Shown here: positions 49,310-57,719 of the stretch, piece by piece
Layout of the letters: each line of letters starts with the position of its first letter
How positions within the stretch are numbered: position 1 is the first letter of the stretch
Origin: Micromonospora sp. RHAY321
GTDB lineage: Bacteria > Actinomycetota > Actinomycetes > Mycobacteriales > Micromonosporaceae
Reading direction: 5' to 3'
Length of the DNA: 64,000 nucleotides
NCBI RefSeq assembly: GCF_023896955.1
Contig: NZ_JAMHIW010000022.1
Location: forward strand, 25,018-89,017
Program-made: the position numbers and the translations under genes
Notes under the pieces: model-generated
Database searches by the model: none
The model's input: only the letters and a program-made list of their open reading frames with translations
What the model was told of the DNA's origin: nothing

Positions 49310-51448
49310 TCAGCTGCCCTCGGCCGGCGGGACGAGGATCTCGAACCAGACCGTGGAGCCGCGGACCGTCGGGTCGGTGCCCCAGGCGTCGCTGAGTTCC
49401 TCGATCAGGCCGAGACCGCGCCCGCGACTGCTCAACGTGTCGGTCCGGGCCCGGGTCACGGTGCCCCGGGTGCCGGAATCGGCGACCGAGACCAGCAGCC
49501 GCTCAGGGCTGAGGTCGATCTCCACCCGGGCGGCGGTGCCGGCGTGCAGCAGCGCGTTCGTCGTCAACTCGCTGGTGCACAGCACCGCAGCGCCGACCAC
49601 CGACTCGGGCACCTGCCAGTCGGTGAGCTGGCCGGTCATCCAGTGCCGGACCCGGCTGGGCGCGGTCGGCTCCGCCGGCACCTCCATGCTCGCCGACCGG
49701 CTCGGCTTGAGCGCGTGCTCGACCGCCAGCACCGCCACGTCGTCCTCGGTGCCCCCGGGCACCGCGGCGGTGGCCACCGCGCAGAGCGCGCGAGGGTCAC
49801 CGCTGCCGGCCTTGGCGACCGCGTCGCCGAGAGCGTCCAACCCGGCCGTGAGGCTCTGCCGGCGGCGCTCCACCACCCCGTCGCTGAACAACAGCAGGGT
49901 GTCGCCGGGGCGGAACGCGACCGTGGTGGTGCCCGGCCGGCCGCCCAACCCCAGAGGGGGACCCGCCGGTACGTCCAGGTACTCGGCGTGGGAGCGGCCG
50001 TCCGGGCCGCAGCGGCGGACCAGCGGCGCCGGGTGACCGGCGCTGGCGAGGGTCAGCTCGCGCCGCTCCGCGTCGACCACGCCGAAGACCACGGTGACGA
50101 ACAGTTCGTGCGTGCCGGCTTCCGCGCCGAGGCTGGTCACCAGCCGGTCCAGTCCGGCCAGCACCGCGTCCGGTGCCGGGTCGGCCAGGGCCAGCGCGCG
50201 CAGCGCCGCCCGGACCTGTCCCATCCGCGCCGCCGCCTGTACGTCGTGTCCGGCGACGTCGCCCAGAACGACGCCGAGCCCGCCCGTGGGCAGCAGGAAC
50301 GCGTCGTAGAAGTCGCCGCCGGCCGCGTTGCCGTCGACTCCGGGGTCGTAACGGGCCGCGATCCGCAGTCGGGGCAGGGTCGGCAGGTGTTCTGGCAGCA
50401 TGCTGCGTTGCAGCAGCTGGGCTGTGCCGTGCTGGGTCTCGAACCGGCGTGCCCGCTCCGCCGCCTGGCCGATCAGCTCGGCCGAGGCGGCCAGCAGTGC
50501 CTGCTCGGCGGCCGACCAGGTGTGTGGCACCCCGTAGCCGACCGCAAGCCCGCCCCGGACCACCGAGGTGCCCAGTGGCAGCGCGGCCATCGCCCGGATC
50601 TTCTGGTCGTGGCGGTCCACGGCCGTCTCGCGCAGCGGCTGCCCGTCGCGTGTCAGCGACGGCACGCCCGAGCGGGCCGCCTGCACCACCGGAGCCGACC
50701 AGTCCGCCGGGGCGCGCCGCCACAGCGGCGGTAGCCGCTCGTCGGCCTCGTCCATCAGCTCGCCGCGTACCCGGCGCACCATCCGCCAGCCGCCGCCGCC
50801 CTCGTCGACGGCGAACGCGACCGAGTCGGCGTCGAACGTGGTGATCGCGTACCGCAGCGCCACCCGGGCCACGTCGTCGAGCGTGAGGGTGCCGGCGAGC
50901 GCGGCGGCGACCTCGCTGAGGCTCTGCAACTGTTCGGCGACGCGGGTGGTCTCGGCGGCGACCGTCAGCATCCCCACGATCTGCCCGGCGCTGTCGTGCA
51001 CCGGCGAGTAGCTCCGGGTGAACACCGCCTGCGCCGCCACGCCCGAGTGGTCCCGGGTCATGGGCAGCGTCGACTCCTTCTCCAGGAACGGCACGCCCTG
51101 CCGGTAGGCGCGGTCGATCGCCTCACCGACACCGGGCAGGTCCCAGATCTCGGCGTACACCTCGGCGGAGGGACGGCCGAGGGCACCCGGGTGCTTGCTG
51201 CCCAGCAGCTCGGCGAAGCCGTCGTTGTAGAGCAGGACGAGGTCGTCGCCGTAGGCCAGCGCCATCGGCATCGGCGCGGCGAGGATCAGGTCGACCACGG
51301 CCCGGATCGCCGGGTCCCACCGCTCGGGCGGGCCGAGCGAGGTGCCGGCCCAGTCGTGGGCGAGCACGGCGGCGGCAGCGCCGGGACCGGTGGATGCGCC
51401 CGGGACCGGAGTTGCTGGCGTGGGCACCCGCCCGACCGTTCCTGGCAT
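49310..51448 (-). CDS. PAS-GAF-SpoIIE phosphatase with HATPase domain
   Basis: A 712-residue soluble multidomain regulator. Residues about 60-170 form a PAS domain (YGDDLVLLYNDGFAELLGSKH), 175-345 a GAF domain, 355-565 the SpoIIE/PP2C domain (AAGGDFYDAFLLPTGGLGVVLGDVAGH, VTVVFGVVD, FRPGDTLLLFSDGVVERR), and 590-705 a HATPase_c_2/anti-sigma kinase domain (ELTTNALLHAG, ADSG, GRGLGLIEELSDAWG). Such proteins switch anti-sigma antagonists in SigB/F-type pathways. Carrying both phosphatase and kinase-like domains in one chain, it could both phosphorylate and dephosphorylate an antagonist. Confidence 0.92.
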   Translation of the reverse strand: MPGTVGRVPTPATPVPGASTGPGAAAAVLAHDWAGTSLGPPERWDPAIRAVVDLILAAPMPMALAYGDDLVLLYNDGFAELLGSKHPGALGRPSAEVYAEIWDLPGVGEAIDRAYRQGVPFLEKESTLPMTRDHSGVAAQAVFTRSYSPVHDSAGQIVGMLTVAAETTRVAEQLQSLSEVAAALAGTLTLDDVARVALRYAITTFDADSVAFAVDEGGGGWRMVRRVRGELMDEADERLPPLWRRAPADWSAPVVQAARSGVPSLTRDGQPLRETAVDRHDQKIRAMAALPLGTSVVRGGLAVGYGVPHTWSAAEQALLAASAELIGQAAERARRFETQHGTAQLLQRSMLPEHLPTLPRLRIAARYDPGVDGNAAGGDFYDAFLLPTGGLGVVLGDVAGHDVQAAARMGQVRAALRALALADPAPDAVLAGLDRLVTSLGAEAGTHELFVTVVFGVVDAERRELTLASAGHPAPLVRRCGPDGRSHAEYLDVPAGPPLGLGGRPGTTTVAFRPGDTLLLFSDGVVERRRQSLTAGLDALGDAVAKAGSGDPRALCAVATAAVPGGTEDDVAVLAVEHALKPSRSASMEVPAEPTAPSRVRHWMTGQLTDWQVPESVVGAAVLCTSELTTNALLHAGTAARVEIDLSPERLLVSVADSGTRGTVTRARTDTLSSRGRGLGLIEELSDAWGTDPTVRGSTVWFEILVPPAEGS

Positions 51449-51646
51449 GTCCGCAGCCTAGCTGGCCGTCCGGCGGTCGTATCCGATCATGGTCGTGGGG
51501 CGTGGCGAGGCCCGTCGCGGTGGCTGTTCGGGCAGTTCAGGACCCCTGTTCGGCGACTTGTCGGAAAAAACGCGGCGAGCTGCGCGGACTGCCGCACCGG
51601 AGGCCGGGTATGCGCTCGGCGCAGTCCATGCGACAGGAGGGACATC

Positions 51647-52477
51647 ATGCTGAAAACCCTCGCGGTCCGGCAGGCCGACATCGGCGACGCCATCGCCGAC
51701 ACCTGGAGGTCGGTGCTGCTCTTCATCCCGAAGGCCGTGGCCTTCATCGTGATCCTCGTGGTCGGCTGGCTCATCGCCAGAGCGGTCCTCAAGATCGTGG
51801 ACACGGTTCTGGAACGGGTGAACTTCGACCGGGCGGTCGAACGCGGCGGCATCAAACGAGCGCTGGAGAGAACGAAGTACGACGCCAGTGACATCCTGGC
51901 CAGACTGGCGTACTACGCGGTGCTGCTGTTCACGCTGCAGTTCGCGTTCGGGGTCTGGGGACCCAACGCCATCAGTGACCTGATCAGCGGCGTGGTGGCC
52001 TGGCTGCCGCGTGCGTTCGTGGCGATCATCGTGGTGGTGGTGGCGGCTGCGATCGCGAGCGCCGTCCGTGATCTGGTCACCGGGGCGCTGGGCGGTCTCT
52101 CGTACGGCAAGGTCCTGGCCGACCTGACGGCGATCTTCATCATCGCGCTCGGCGTGATCGCCGCGCTGAACCAGGTGGGTATCGCCACCACGGTGACGAC
52201 GCCGGTGCTGATCGCGGTGCTCGCCACGGTGGCCGGCATCCTGATCGTCGGTGTCGGTGGTGGTCTGGTGAAGCCGATGCAGCGGCGCTGGGACGGCTGG
52301 CTGGACCGTGCCGCCGAGGAGGCCCGGGCGGTGCAGCAGCAGCGTCAGGCCAGTGCGGCCGGGCGTGGCGACGTGGAGCGGCAGATGGCCGACCGTGGGG
52401 GCGACCGCACCCAGGCCATGCCGCGGGTCGACGAGCAGTCGACGATGGCCGGCGAGACCCAGCAGTACCGCCAGTAA
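51647..52477 (+). CDS. Small-conductance mechanosensitive-channel-like membrane protein
   Basis: A 276-residue membrane protein with a TM-helix repeat of the MscS-associated type: IPKAVAFIVILVVGWLIARAVLKIVD, ILARLAYYAVLLFTLQFAF, WLPRAFVAIIVVVVAAAIASAVRD, TAIFIIALGVIAALNQVGI and VLIAVLATVAGILIVGVGGGL. There is no MscS pore/beta domain after the helices; the C-terminal 55 residues are polar and Gln/Arg-rich. So it resembles conserved TM-helix proteins related to mechanosensitive channels rather than a full channel. CAGGAGGG precedes the ATG. A GGGTAT lies upstream but without a good -35. Confidence 0.85.
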   Translation: MLKTLAVRQADIGDAIADTWRSVLLFIPKAVAFIVILVVGWLIARAVLKIVDTVLERVNFDRAVERGGIKRALERTKYDASDILARLAYYAVLLFTLQFAFGVWGPNAISDLISGVVAWLPRAFVAIIVVVVAAAIASAVRDLVTGALGGLSYGKVLADLTAIFIIALGVIAALNQVGIATTVTTPVLIAVLATVAGILIVGVGGGLVKPMQRRWDGWLDRAAEEARAVQQQRQASAAGRGDVERQMADRGGDRTQAMPRVDEQSTMAGETQQYRQ

Positions 52478-52539
52478 CGGGGGCGGAACGGCCGGTGGGG
52501 AGGGTGTCCGCGTTCTCGCGCGGGCGCCCTTCCCGCGCG

Positions 52540-52890
52540 TCAGGCCCGGTCGAGCGAGCGGGCCAGCGCGCACACCGCGAGCAGCCGCGTGAGCAGCCAG
52601 TCCGGCTCGCTCCAGTCCACCGGCCCGCTGGGTGGTGCCCAGCCGTGTTCCAGGGCGGCGGCGCGGACGCCCTCGGCGTAGCCGGCGAGAGTCGCGGCGG
52701 TCAGCGGGCGGCGGTCCCCGTCGAGGCTGTCCCGCACGGCGGCCGCGTGCTGGTCGACGAGGGCCAGCAGCCCGGGCCGCGCGGCGGCGGCGGCGAGCCC
52801 GACGGTGCCCACCGACACGGTGAGGGCTGCCAGGGTGGACTGCGCCGACTCGACGGCGGTACGGGTCGCGACCCGGTTGAACGCACGCAT
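52540..52890 (-). CDS. Small helical protein (DUF6401-like)
   Basis: A 116-residue Ala-rich, probably all-helical protein: RVATRTAVESAQSTLAALTVSVGTVGLAAAAARPGLLALVDQHAAAVRDSL, seen in parts, followed by LTAATLAGYAEGVRAAALEHGW and a WSEPDWLLTRLLAVCALA helix. The GLAAAAARPGLLALVDQHAAAVRD block recalls the DUF6401 family annotated with natural-product clusters, but I see no such cluster here. Start uncertain by a few codons. Function unknown. Confidence 0.6.
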   Translation of the reverse strand: MRAFNRVATRTAVESAQSTLAALTVSVGTVGLAAAAARPGLLALVDQHAAAVRDSLDGDRRPLTAATLAGYAEGVRAAALEHGWAPPSGPVDWSEPDWLLTRLLAVCALARSLDRA

Positions 52891-53052
52891 GGTGACCGAG
52901 GCTAACCGACCGTTCGCCGGGTCGGCCTCGGCCGCTCGGCGGGTGTCGGCCACGCCACCGGCCGGTTCGTGCTGGCCGCAGGGGTTGATCCGGCACAGAC
53001 GGGGCAGCAGGAGAACCACCCGCACACGGCGGCACAGAGCACGGAGGCACGG

Positions 53053-53502
53053 ATGGGACACCAGGCGGACGGGCCGGACGACGAGCACCGCCGGCCGGCC
53101 GGGGTGAGCGACGCGACCGTCGCGGCACTCGGCAAACTCAGCGAGGCGCTGGAGTGCGTGGAACGGGCGCGTGGGCACCTGTACTCGCTGCACCAGCTCA
53201 TCGGGCACGCCGACCTGATGCTCGACGACGCCGTGGAGCAGCTTCGCGCGGCCGGGCACCCGCAGATCGCCGACCGGGTCGACACCGAGTTGCTGGGCCG
53301 CAACGTCATCGCCGGCCGGTGGACGTTCCAGATCGTCGAGGACTTCGACGACGGGTACTACGCGCTGTTCCGGGAGCTGGACCGGCAGGCCCGCGACGAA
53401 CTGGTGGGCGGGCGGCGGCACCTGTACGAGGCGGAGATGAAAGAGCGCCGCCGCAGCCGGGGCCGGCCGGGTCACGAGGCCCGACCGGGCACCGACGGTT
53501 AG
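53053..53502 (+). CDS. Conserved hypothetical protein with helical core
   Basis: A 149-residue acidic protein. Helical region VAALGKLSEALECVERARGHLYSLHQLIGHADLMLDDAVEQLR and a second block NVIAGRWTFQIVEDFDDGYYALFRELDRQARDEL suggest a conserved two-part fold. The tail is Arg/Gly-rich and low complexity. Similar proteins are widespread in actinobacteria without known function. Start ATG 53053 lies at a suitable place relative to the conserved region. Confidence 0.7.
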   Translation: MGHQADGPDDEHRRPAGVSDATVAALGKLSEALECVERARGHLYSLHQLIGHADLMLDDAVEQLRAAGHPQIADRVDTELLGRNVIAGRWTFQIVEDFDDGYYALFRELDRQARDELVGGRRHLYEAEMKERRRSRGRPGHEARPGTDG

Positions 53503-53511
53503 TGCTCCGGA

Positions 53512-53721
53512 CTAGTCGCTTGTCGCGTCGGCCGGCCGACGCCGCGCCGCGTCGTCGGCGATGATCACGGTGGCGACCATCAGCGCGACGCAGAGGCTGA
53601 ACAGCCACGACTCGTCGGCGACGAGCCAGGCGGAGACGGGAGCCTGCAGCGCGGCGAGCAGGAAGCCGAGCCAGGCGAGCCGGCGCTGACGCGGGGAGAG
53701 GATTCCGGAGCCCTGATGCAT
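53512..53721 (-). CDS. Small two-helix membrane protein, 69 residues
   Basis: Short gene for a protein with two hydrophobic helices (LAWLGFLLAALQAPVSAWLVA and LFSLCVALMVATVIIADDAA) and charged ends. Codon use is like its neighbours. Ribosome site weak. Function unknown; it sits between an unknown protein gene and an MFS transporter gene, with little space. Confidence 0.55.
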   Translation of the reverse strand: MHQGSGILSPRQRRLAWLGFLLAALQAPVSAWLVADESWLFSLCVALMVATVIIADDAARRRPADATSD

Positions 53722-53879
53722 CCCGAAATTCTTACGCGCATCGGTCGGGTTGCCGTCCTCCGATCGGCCGATTCTGGATGAGCTGTCCGTTTTCTCGACC
53801 GTCCGGACATCACTTCTTGTCGCCGAGAGCGATCGGCCGGAGGTGGCGCTAGGGTGCGGCTGCGGCAGGATGGGTTCCC

Positions 53880-55193
53880 GTGTCCACCACCCCCGCCCGG
53901 CCCCGTGCCTCCCTGCTCCTGCTGGCCTACCTGGCCTTCGTCAGTCTCGGCCTGCCCGACGGACTGCTCGGCGTCGGTTGGCCGTCGATCCGAACCGACT
54001 TCGGCGTACCGACCGAGGCCGTCGGGCTGCTGCTCACCGCGGGCACCGTGGGTTACCTCACGTCCAGCGTGCTGGCCGGGTTCACGCTGGCCCGCGTCGG
54101 CGTGGGCGCGCTGCTCGCCGGCAGCACCCTGCTGGCCGGCCTGGCGCTGACCGGTCACGCCCTGAGCCCCGGGTTGGCCGTGCTGGTGGGCTGTGCGCTG
54201 CTGCTCGGGCTGGGCTCCGGCGCGATCGACTCGGGGCTCAACGCGTACGCCGCCGGGGCCTTCGGCCCGCGACACATGAACTGGATGCACGCGTTCTTCG
54301 GCCTGGGTGTGGCGATCGGCCCACTGATCATGACCGGGGCGCTGAGCGCCGGCCTGTCCTGGCGGTGGGGGTACGGCATCATGGCCGCCGCCCAGTTCGC
54401 CGTCGCCACCGCGTTCGCGCTCACCGTGCGGGCCTGGCAGCGCGGCGTACCGGCCTCCTCCGATCCGGGTGCCGTCGTCGGGGCGTCAGCGTCGCCGGCG
54501 GTCCGGGTCCCGATCCGCGCGACGCTGCGGCTGCCGGCGGTCTGGTCGGGAGCGCTCGCCTTCGCGCTGTACGTCGCCATCGAGGTGTCCGCCGGGCTGT
54601 GGGCGTTCCTGCTGCTCACCGAGGGGCGTGGGCTGAGCGCCGCGGTGGCCGGGGGCTGCGTCTCCGCCTACTGGGGCAGCCTCTTCGTCGGCCGGGTGGT
54701 GCAGGGCGTGGTGGCCGAGCGGCTGGGAGGCGCTCTGGTGCTGCGCGTCAGCCTGGCCGGGATGGCCGTCGGCGCGGCGCTGATCGCCGTACCCGGGCCG
54801 GCCGTGCTGGCCGTGCTCGGCCTGCTCGTGGTCGGCTTCGCCGCCGCGCCGGTGTTCCCGCTGCTCACCCTCACCACCGTCGACCGGGTCGGCGCGGCGC
54901 ACGCGGACCGGGCCATCGGGCTCCAGATCGGCGCCGCCGGCGTCGGTGCCGCGCTGGTGCCGGCCGGGCTCGGCATCCTGATCGGCAACACCACGGTGCA
55001 GGTGCTCGGCTCGGCCCTGGTGGTGCTGGCACTGGCGTTGATCGGACTGTACGAGCTGGGCTCCCGCCGCCCCGGCCCGGAGCGGGCCGGACCCGGTGGG
55101 TCAGAGCCCGCCCGGCCGGATCAGGCGGCTCAGGTCGGCGGGGAGGGTCACATGGTGTCCGGTCCGGTGCGGCCGGTGGTCGACGGACGGTAG
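53880..55193 (+). CDS. MFS transporter
   Basis: A 437-residue major facilitator with 12 predicted helices. Signature features are LPDGLLGVGWPSIRTDFGV, GLGSGAIDSGLNAYAAGAFGPRHMNWMHAFFGLGVAIGPLIM (in parts) and GGCVSAYWGSLFVGRVVQGVVAERLG. The pattern is close to sugar/fucose-type or drug exporters of actinobacteria; substrate unknown. The last 40 residues are low-complexity and overlap the convergent small gene by 46 bases, so the true end may be earlier in function though not in frame. Confidence 0.9.
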   Translation: MSTTPARPRASLLLLAYLAFVSLGLPDGLLGVGWPSIRTDFGVPTEAVGLLLTAGTVGYLTSSVLAGFTLARVGVGALLAGSTLLAGLALTGHALSPGLAVLVGCALLLGLGSGAIDSGLNAYAAGAFGPRHMNWMHAFFGLGVAIGPLIMTGALSAGLSWRWGYGIMAAAQFAVATAFALTVRAWQRGVPASSDPGAVVGASASPAVRVPIRATLRLPAVWSGALAFALYVAIEVSAGLWAFLLLTEGRGLSAAVAGGCVSAYWGSLFVGRVVQGVVAERLGGALVLRVSLAGMAVGAALIAVPGPAVLAVLGLLVVGFAAAPVFPLLTLTTVDRVGAAHADRAIGLQIGAAGVGAALVPAGLGILIGNTTVQVLGSALVVLALALIGLYELGSRRPGPERAGPGGSEPARPDQAAQVGGEGHMVSGPVRPVVDGR

Positions 55194-55408
55194 GCGCGAT
55201 CCGGGTCGGTGGGCTCACGGCCGCTGCCTCTGGCCTGCCCGCCCCGGTCCACCGCCGCCGGTCCGTGCCCGAACGCGGCCTCCTCGCCGGCGTCGTTGCC
55301 CGTCACGTCGTCGGCCTGCCCGTCGATGCTGGAGCCCGCCACGGCGCGCTCCAACTCCTCCAGCGGCAGTCGTTCCTCGTCCCGCCACACCCTGTTGTCG
55401 TCGGTCAT
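55148..55408 (-). CDS. Small acidic hydrophilic protein, 86 residues
   Basis: A low-hydrophobicity, Asp/Glu/Gly-rich protein: RVWRDEERLPLEELERAV, then QADDVTGNDAGEEAAFGHGPAAVDR, C-terminal Arg/Thr/Gly tail. Its start is well supported by a perfect GTTT-N15-GGGTAC promoter with the -10 box 10 bases upstream. It overlaps the MFS gene tail to tail by 46 bases. No domain recognised; composition is typical of intrinsically disordered stress proteins. Confidence 0.65.
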   Translation of the reverse strand: MTDDNRVWRDEERLPLEELERAVAGSSIDGQADDVTGNDAGEEAAFGHGPAAVDRGGQARGSGREPTDPDRAYRPSTTGRTGPDTM

Positions 55409-55418
55409 GCCATCAGCG

Positions 55419-55443
55419 GTACCCGGGCGCGATGATCGCAAAC
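55419..55443 (-). promoter_or_regulatory. Sigma-B/F-type promoter (GTTT-N15-GGGTAC)
   Basis: On the minus strand GTTT at 55440-55443, 15-base spacer, GGGTAC at 55419-55424, 10 bases before the ATG of the acidic protein gene. Exact match to the SigF -35/-10 pattern. Confidence 0.7.
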
Positions 55444-55478
55444 GGATGCCGCCCTGCCGGTGGTCGGCCCGGGACACG

Positions 55479-55511
55479 GCGATGGCCGCCGGGAACTCCG
55501 GCGGCCATCGC
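55479..55511 (-). terminator. Terminator of the SRPBCC gene
   Basis: Perfect 14-base stem GCGATGGCCGCCGG/CCGGCGGCCATCGC with a 5-base loop, starting 16 bases beyond the stop codon. Confidence 0.85.
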
Positions 55512-55527
55512 GCGACGATGCTCAGGA

Positions 55528-55989
55528 TCAGGGCTGCGGCCGGTCCACCGTGCCGCGCCAGGCGCCGGTCTCCTGACCGCGCCGCTCGATGAAGGTCTTG
55601 AACCGCTCCAGGTCGCCCTTGGCCCGCCGGTCCACGATGCCGAGCTTGTCACCGGCCTGCTCCGCCACCCCGTGCGGCTCGAACTCGAGCTGGAGCGTGA
55701 CGCGGGTCTTGTCCTCGTCCAACCGGTGGAAGGTCACCACACCGGCCTGCTGCGTGCCGCTGGTGGAGCGCCAGGCGACCCGCTCGTCGGGGAGCTGTTC
55801 GGTGATCTCGGCGTCGAACTCGCGCTTCACGCCGGCGATGTCCACCGTCCAGTGGGTCATCGTGTCGGAGATCTGCCGGACCTCCCGTACGCCCTCCATG
55901 AACTCGGGGAACTCCTCGAACTGGGTCCACTGGTCATAGGCGGTGCGGACGGGTACGGAAACATCGACGTGTTCGGTAACGCCACTCAT
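55528..55989 (-). CDS. SRPBCC-family protein (START-like, polyketide cyclase/stress type)
   Basis: A 153-residue protein of the SRPBCC (START/Bet v1-like) superfamily: EHVDVSVPVRTAYDQWTQFEEFPEFMEGV, VKREFDAEITEQLPDERVAW, GVVTFHRLDEDKTRVTLQLEFEPHGV. Members bind lipids or aromatic ligands in a helix-grip fold. GAAGGAGG precedes the ATG. It follows the DUF2795 gene by 52 bases on the same strand, so both are probably transcribed from the SigB/F-type promoter upstream. Confidence 0.88.
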   Translation of the reverse strand: MSGVTEHVDVSVPVRTAYDQWTQFEEFPEFMEGVREVRQISDTMTHWTVDIAGVKREFDAEITEQLPDERVAWRSTSGTQQAGVVTFHRLDEDKTRVTLQLEFEPHGVAEQAGDKLGIVDRRAKGDLERFKTFIERRGQETGAWRGTVDRPQP

Positions 55990-56041
55990 CAGAGAACCTC
56001 CTTCGGCCGCGGATGATCGTCCGGATCGGGGGACGATCCGG

Positions 56042-56458
56042 TCACCAGCGGGTTGTCTCGTTCTTGTTGCCGAGTGCGGCCCAGACCTCGGAGATCGTCT
56101 GGTACCGGGTGCCCTCGGGCAGCCGCTCCAGCGCCGCCACGATGTCGTCGGGCGCCTCGTTGTCGCGCGCGTTGGCGATCAACGTCGCGCGGTCGCCGGG
56201 CAGGGCGCTCATCGTGATGAACCGGCCGAGCCGACTGCGCTGCTCGACGTCCTCCGAGCTCATGCCCTTGGGCGCGCCGGTGCGGAGCTCACCGGCCGGA
56301 GCGGTCGTCGCCTCCGGCTGGTCCTCACCGGCCGGCTCCGGCACCCGCGACTCCTCGACGCGCGAGCCACCGGTCCCCGGCCCCTGCACGAGGCCGCTGA
56401 CCTCCTGACTCATCTGCTCGTCGATCCTCGGTCCGTGCTTGCTGTTGCCACGCTCCAT
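56042..56458 (-). CDS. DUF2795 domain protein
   Basis: A 138-residue protein. Polar N-terminus starting MERGNSKHGPRIDEQMSQEV, a feature of this family, and C-terminal DUF2795 domain: LPGDRATLIANARDNEAPDDIV and ALERLPEGTRYQTISEVW. Function unknown but DUF2795 proteins are often stress-associated. A perfect GTTT-N15-GGGTAG promoter has its -10 box 10 bases before this ATG, supporting this start. Confidence 0.85.
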   Translation of the reverse strand: MERGNSKHGPRIDEQMSQEVSGLVQGPGTGGSRVEESRVPEPAGEDQPEATTAPAGELRTGAPKGMSSEDVEQRSRLGRFITMSALPGDRATLIANARDNEAPDDIVAALERLPEGTRYQTISEVWAALGNKNETTRW

Positions 56459-56468
56459 GCCCTCTGCG

Positions 56469-56493
56469 CTACCCGGCACCCCGGCGGGTAAAC
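56469..56493 (-). promoter_or_regulatory. Sigma-B/F-type promoter (GTTT-N15-GGGTAG)
   Basis: On the minus strand GTTT at 56490-56493, 15-base spacer, GGGTAG at 56469-56474, 10 bases before the DUF2795 ATG. Should drive DUF2795 and SRPBCC. Confidence 0.72.
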
Positions 56494-56559
56494 CGGCACC
56501 GGGTCACGAACCGGCCCTCGGCCCGGCCCGGAACCGGACGTCCGAACCCGAACCGGCGG

Positions 56560-57540
56560 TCAGGAGTCGGCCGCCTTTCGGGGTGGCAGGACCGGCTCGT
56601 CAGGGTCGGGATCACCGGCCTGCAACTGCCGGCCACGCTGCACCTCGGCGTTGATCTGCACCCCGAGCATCAGCGCCGAGTTGGACAGGTAGAGCCAGAC
56701 GAGGAACGCGATGACCGCGCCGAGACTGCCGTAGGTGGCGTCGTACGAGCCGAAGTTGGCCACGTAGAGGCCGAACCCGAAGGAGGCGACCGCCCAGGCG
56801 ACCAGAGCCACGCCGCCGCCGGGGGTGAGCCAGCGGAACCGGGGCTGCCGCACGTTCGGCGCGATCCAGAACAGCAGCGACAGCAACACCATCATGATCA
56901 GGGCGAGCACCGGCCACTTCGCGACGCTCCACACCGTGCGGGCCAGCCCGCCCGCGTTGATCAGGTCGCCGACGGCGTCGGTCACCGGGCCGCTGACGAT
57001 CAGCCCGAGGGCGACGATCGCCAGCAGCACCAGCGAGACGGCGGCGAGTCCGATCTGCAACGGGCGCAGCTTCCACACCGGCCGCCCCTCCTGCACCCCG
57101 TAGACGGCGTTGGAGGCCCGGGTGAACGCCCCGATGAAGCCCGACGCCGACCAGAGCGCTCCGAGCAGACCGAAGCTGAGCAACGCCTTGGCCGAACTCT
57201 CCTGGACCACCACCGCCCGGATGACGTCGACCACGCCGTCGTCGGCCACCACCGACCCGGCGCCCATCTGGTTGGCCAGGTCGACCACCGTGTCGACCGT
57301 CTGCTCGCCGTTGGAAACCAGGCCGACCAGCGCGACCACCATGATCGTGGACGGAAAGAGCGCGAGCACCCCGTAGTAGGTCAGGGCGGCGGCCCAGTCC
57401 GAGCAGTTGTCGGTGACGAAGTTGCGCACGCTGCGGACCAGCACCCCGCGCCAGGTACGCCAGTTCAACTGCCGGATCCGCCGGGGCAGGGGTGCGCCCT
57501 GTGCGCCGTCGAGCGTCGTACCGGGCTCCGTGGTCGTCAT
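56560..57540 (-). CDS. YihY/virulence factor BrkB family membrane protein
   Basis: A 326-residue membrane protein of the YihY/UPF0761 family: DNCSDWAAALTYYGVLALFPSTIMVVALVG in the N-terminal part, LLGALWSASGFIGAFTRASNAVYGVQEGRP, and YGSLGAVIAFLVWLYLSNSALMLGVQINAE near the C-terminus, with about six helices. Function not established. AGGGAGCGGGC precedes the ATG. A GTTT-N16-GGGTAC promoter lies 61 bases upstream, divergent from the chaB promoter. Confidence 0.92.
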   Translation of the reverse strand: MTTTEPGTTLDGAQGAPLPRRIRQLNWRTWRGVLVRSVRNFVTDNCSDWAAALTYYGVLALFPSTIMVVALVGLVSNGEQTVDTVVDLANQMGAGSVVADDGVVDVIRAVVVQESSAKALLSFGLLGALWSASGFIGAFTRASNAVYGVQEGRPVWKLRPLQIGLAAVSLVLLAIVALGLIVSGPVTDAVGDLINAGGLARTVWSVAKWPVLALIMMVLLSLLFWIAPNVRQPRFRWLTPGGGVALVAWAVASFGFGLYVANFGSYDATYGSLGAVIAFLVWLYLSNSALMLGVQINAEVQRGRQLQAGDPDPDEPVLPPRKAADS

Positions 57541-57601
57541 GCCCGCTCCCTGTGCCCCGGCCGCCGGATGACCGGTCGTCCGGTCGGGCCTGGCCCGGCC
57601 G

Positions 57602-57627
57602 GTACCCCGGGCGGGAAATCGACAAAC
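57602..57627 (-). promoter_or_regulatory. Sigma-B/F-type promoter of the YihY gene (GTTT-N16-GGGTAC)
   Basis: On the minus strand GTTT at 57624-57627, 16-base spacer, GGGTAC at 57602-57607, 61 bases before the start codon. Confidence 0.65.
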
Positions 57628-57658
57628 CCTCCGCCCGCCGGGCGGGCGCCGCCCCGGG

Positions 57659-57683
57659 GTTTGCCGCCCGGTCACCGGGGAAC
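57659..57683 (+). promoter_or_regulatory. Sigma-B/F-type promoter of the ChaB gene (GTTT-N15-GGGAAC)
   Basis: GTTT at 57659-57662, 15-base spacer, GGGAAC at 57678-57683, 36 bases before the ChaB ATG. GGGWA is accepted by SigB-type sigma factors. It is back to back with the YihY promoter. Confidence 0.6.
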
Positions 57684-57719
57684 GGTCACGGTGACCCTGT
57701 CCACACGGAGGAGGACGAG

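Noticed and set aside
51606..51611. GGGTAT before the MscS-like gene
   Set aside because: The -10 box is perfect but no GTTT-like -35 lies 15-17 bases upstream, so I did not call a stress promoter.
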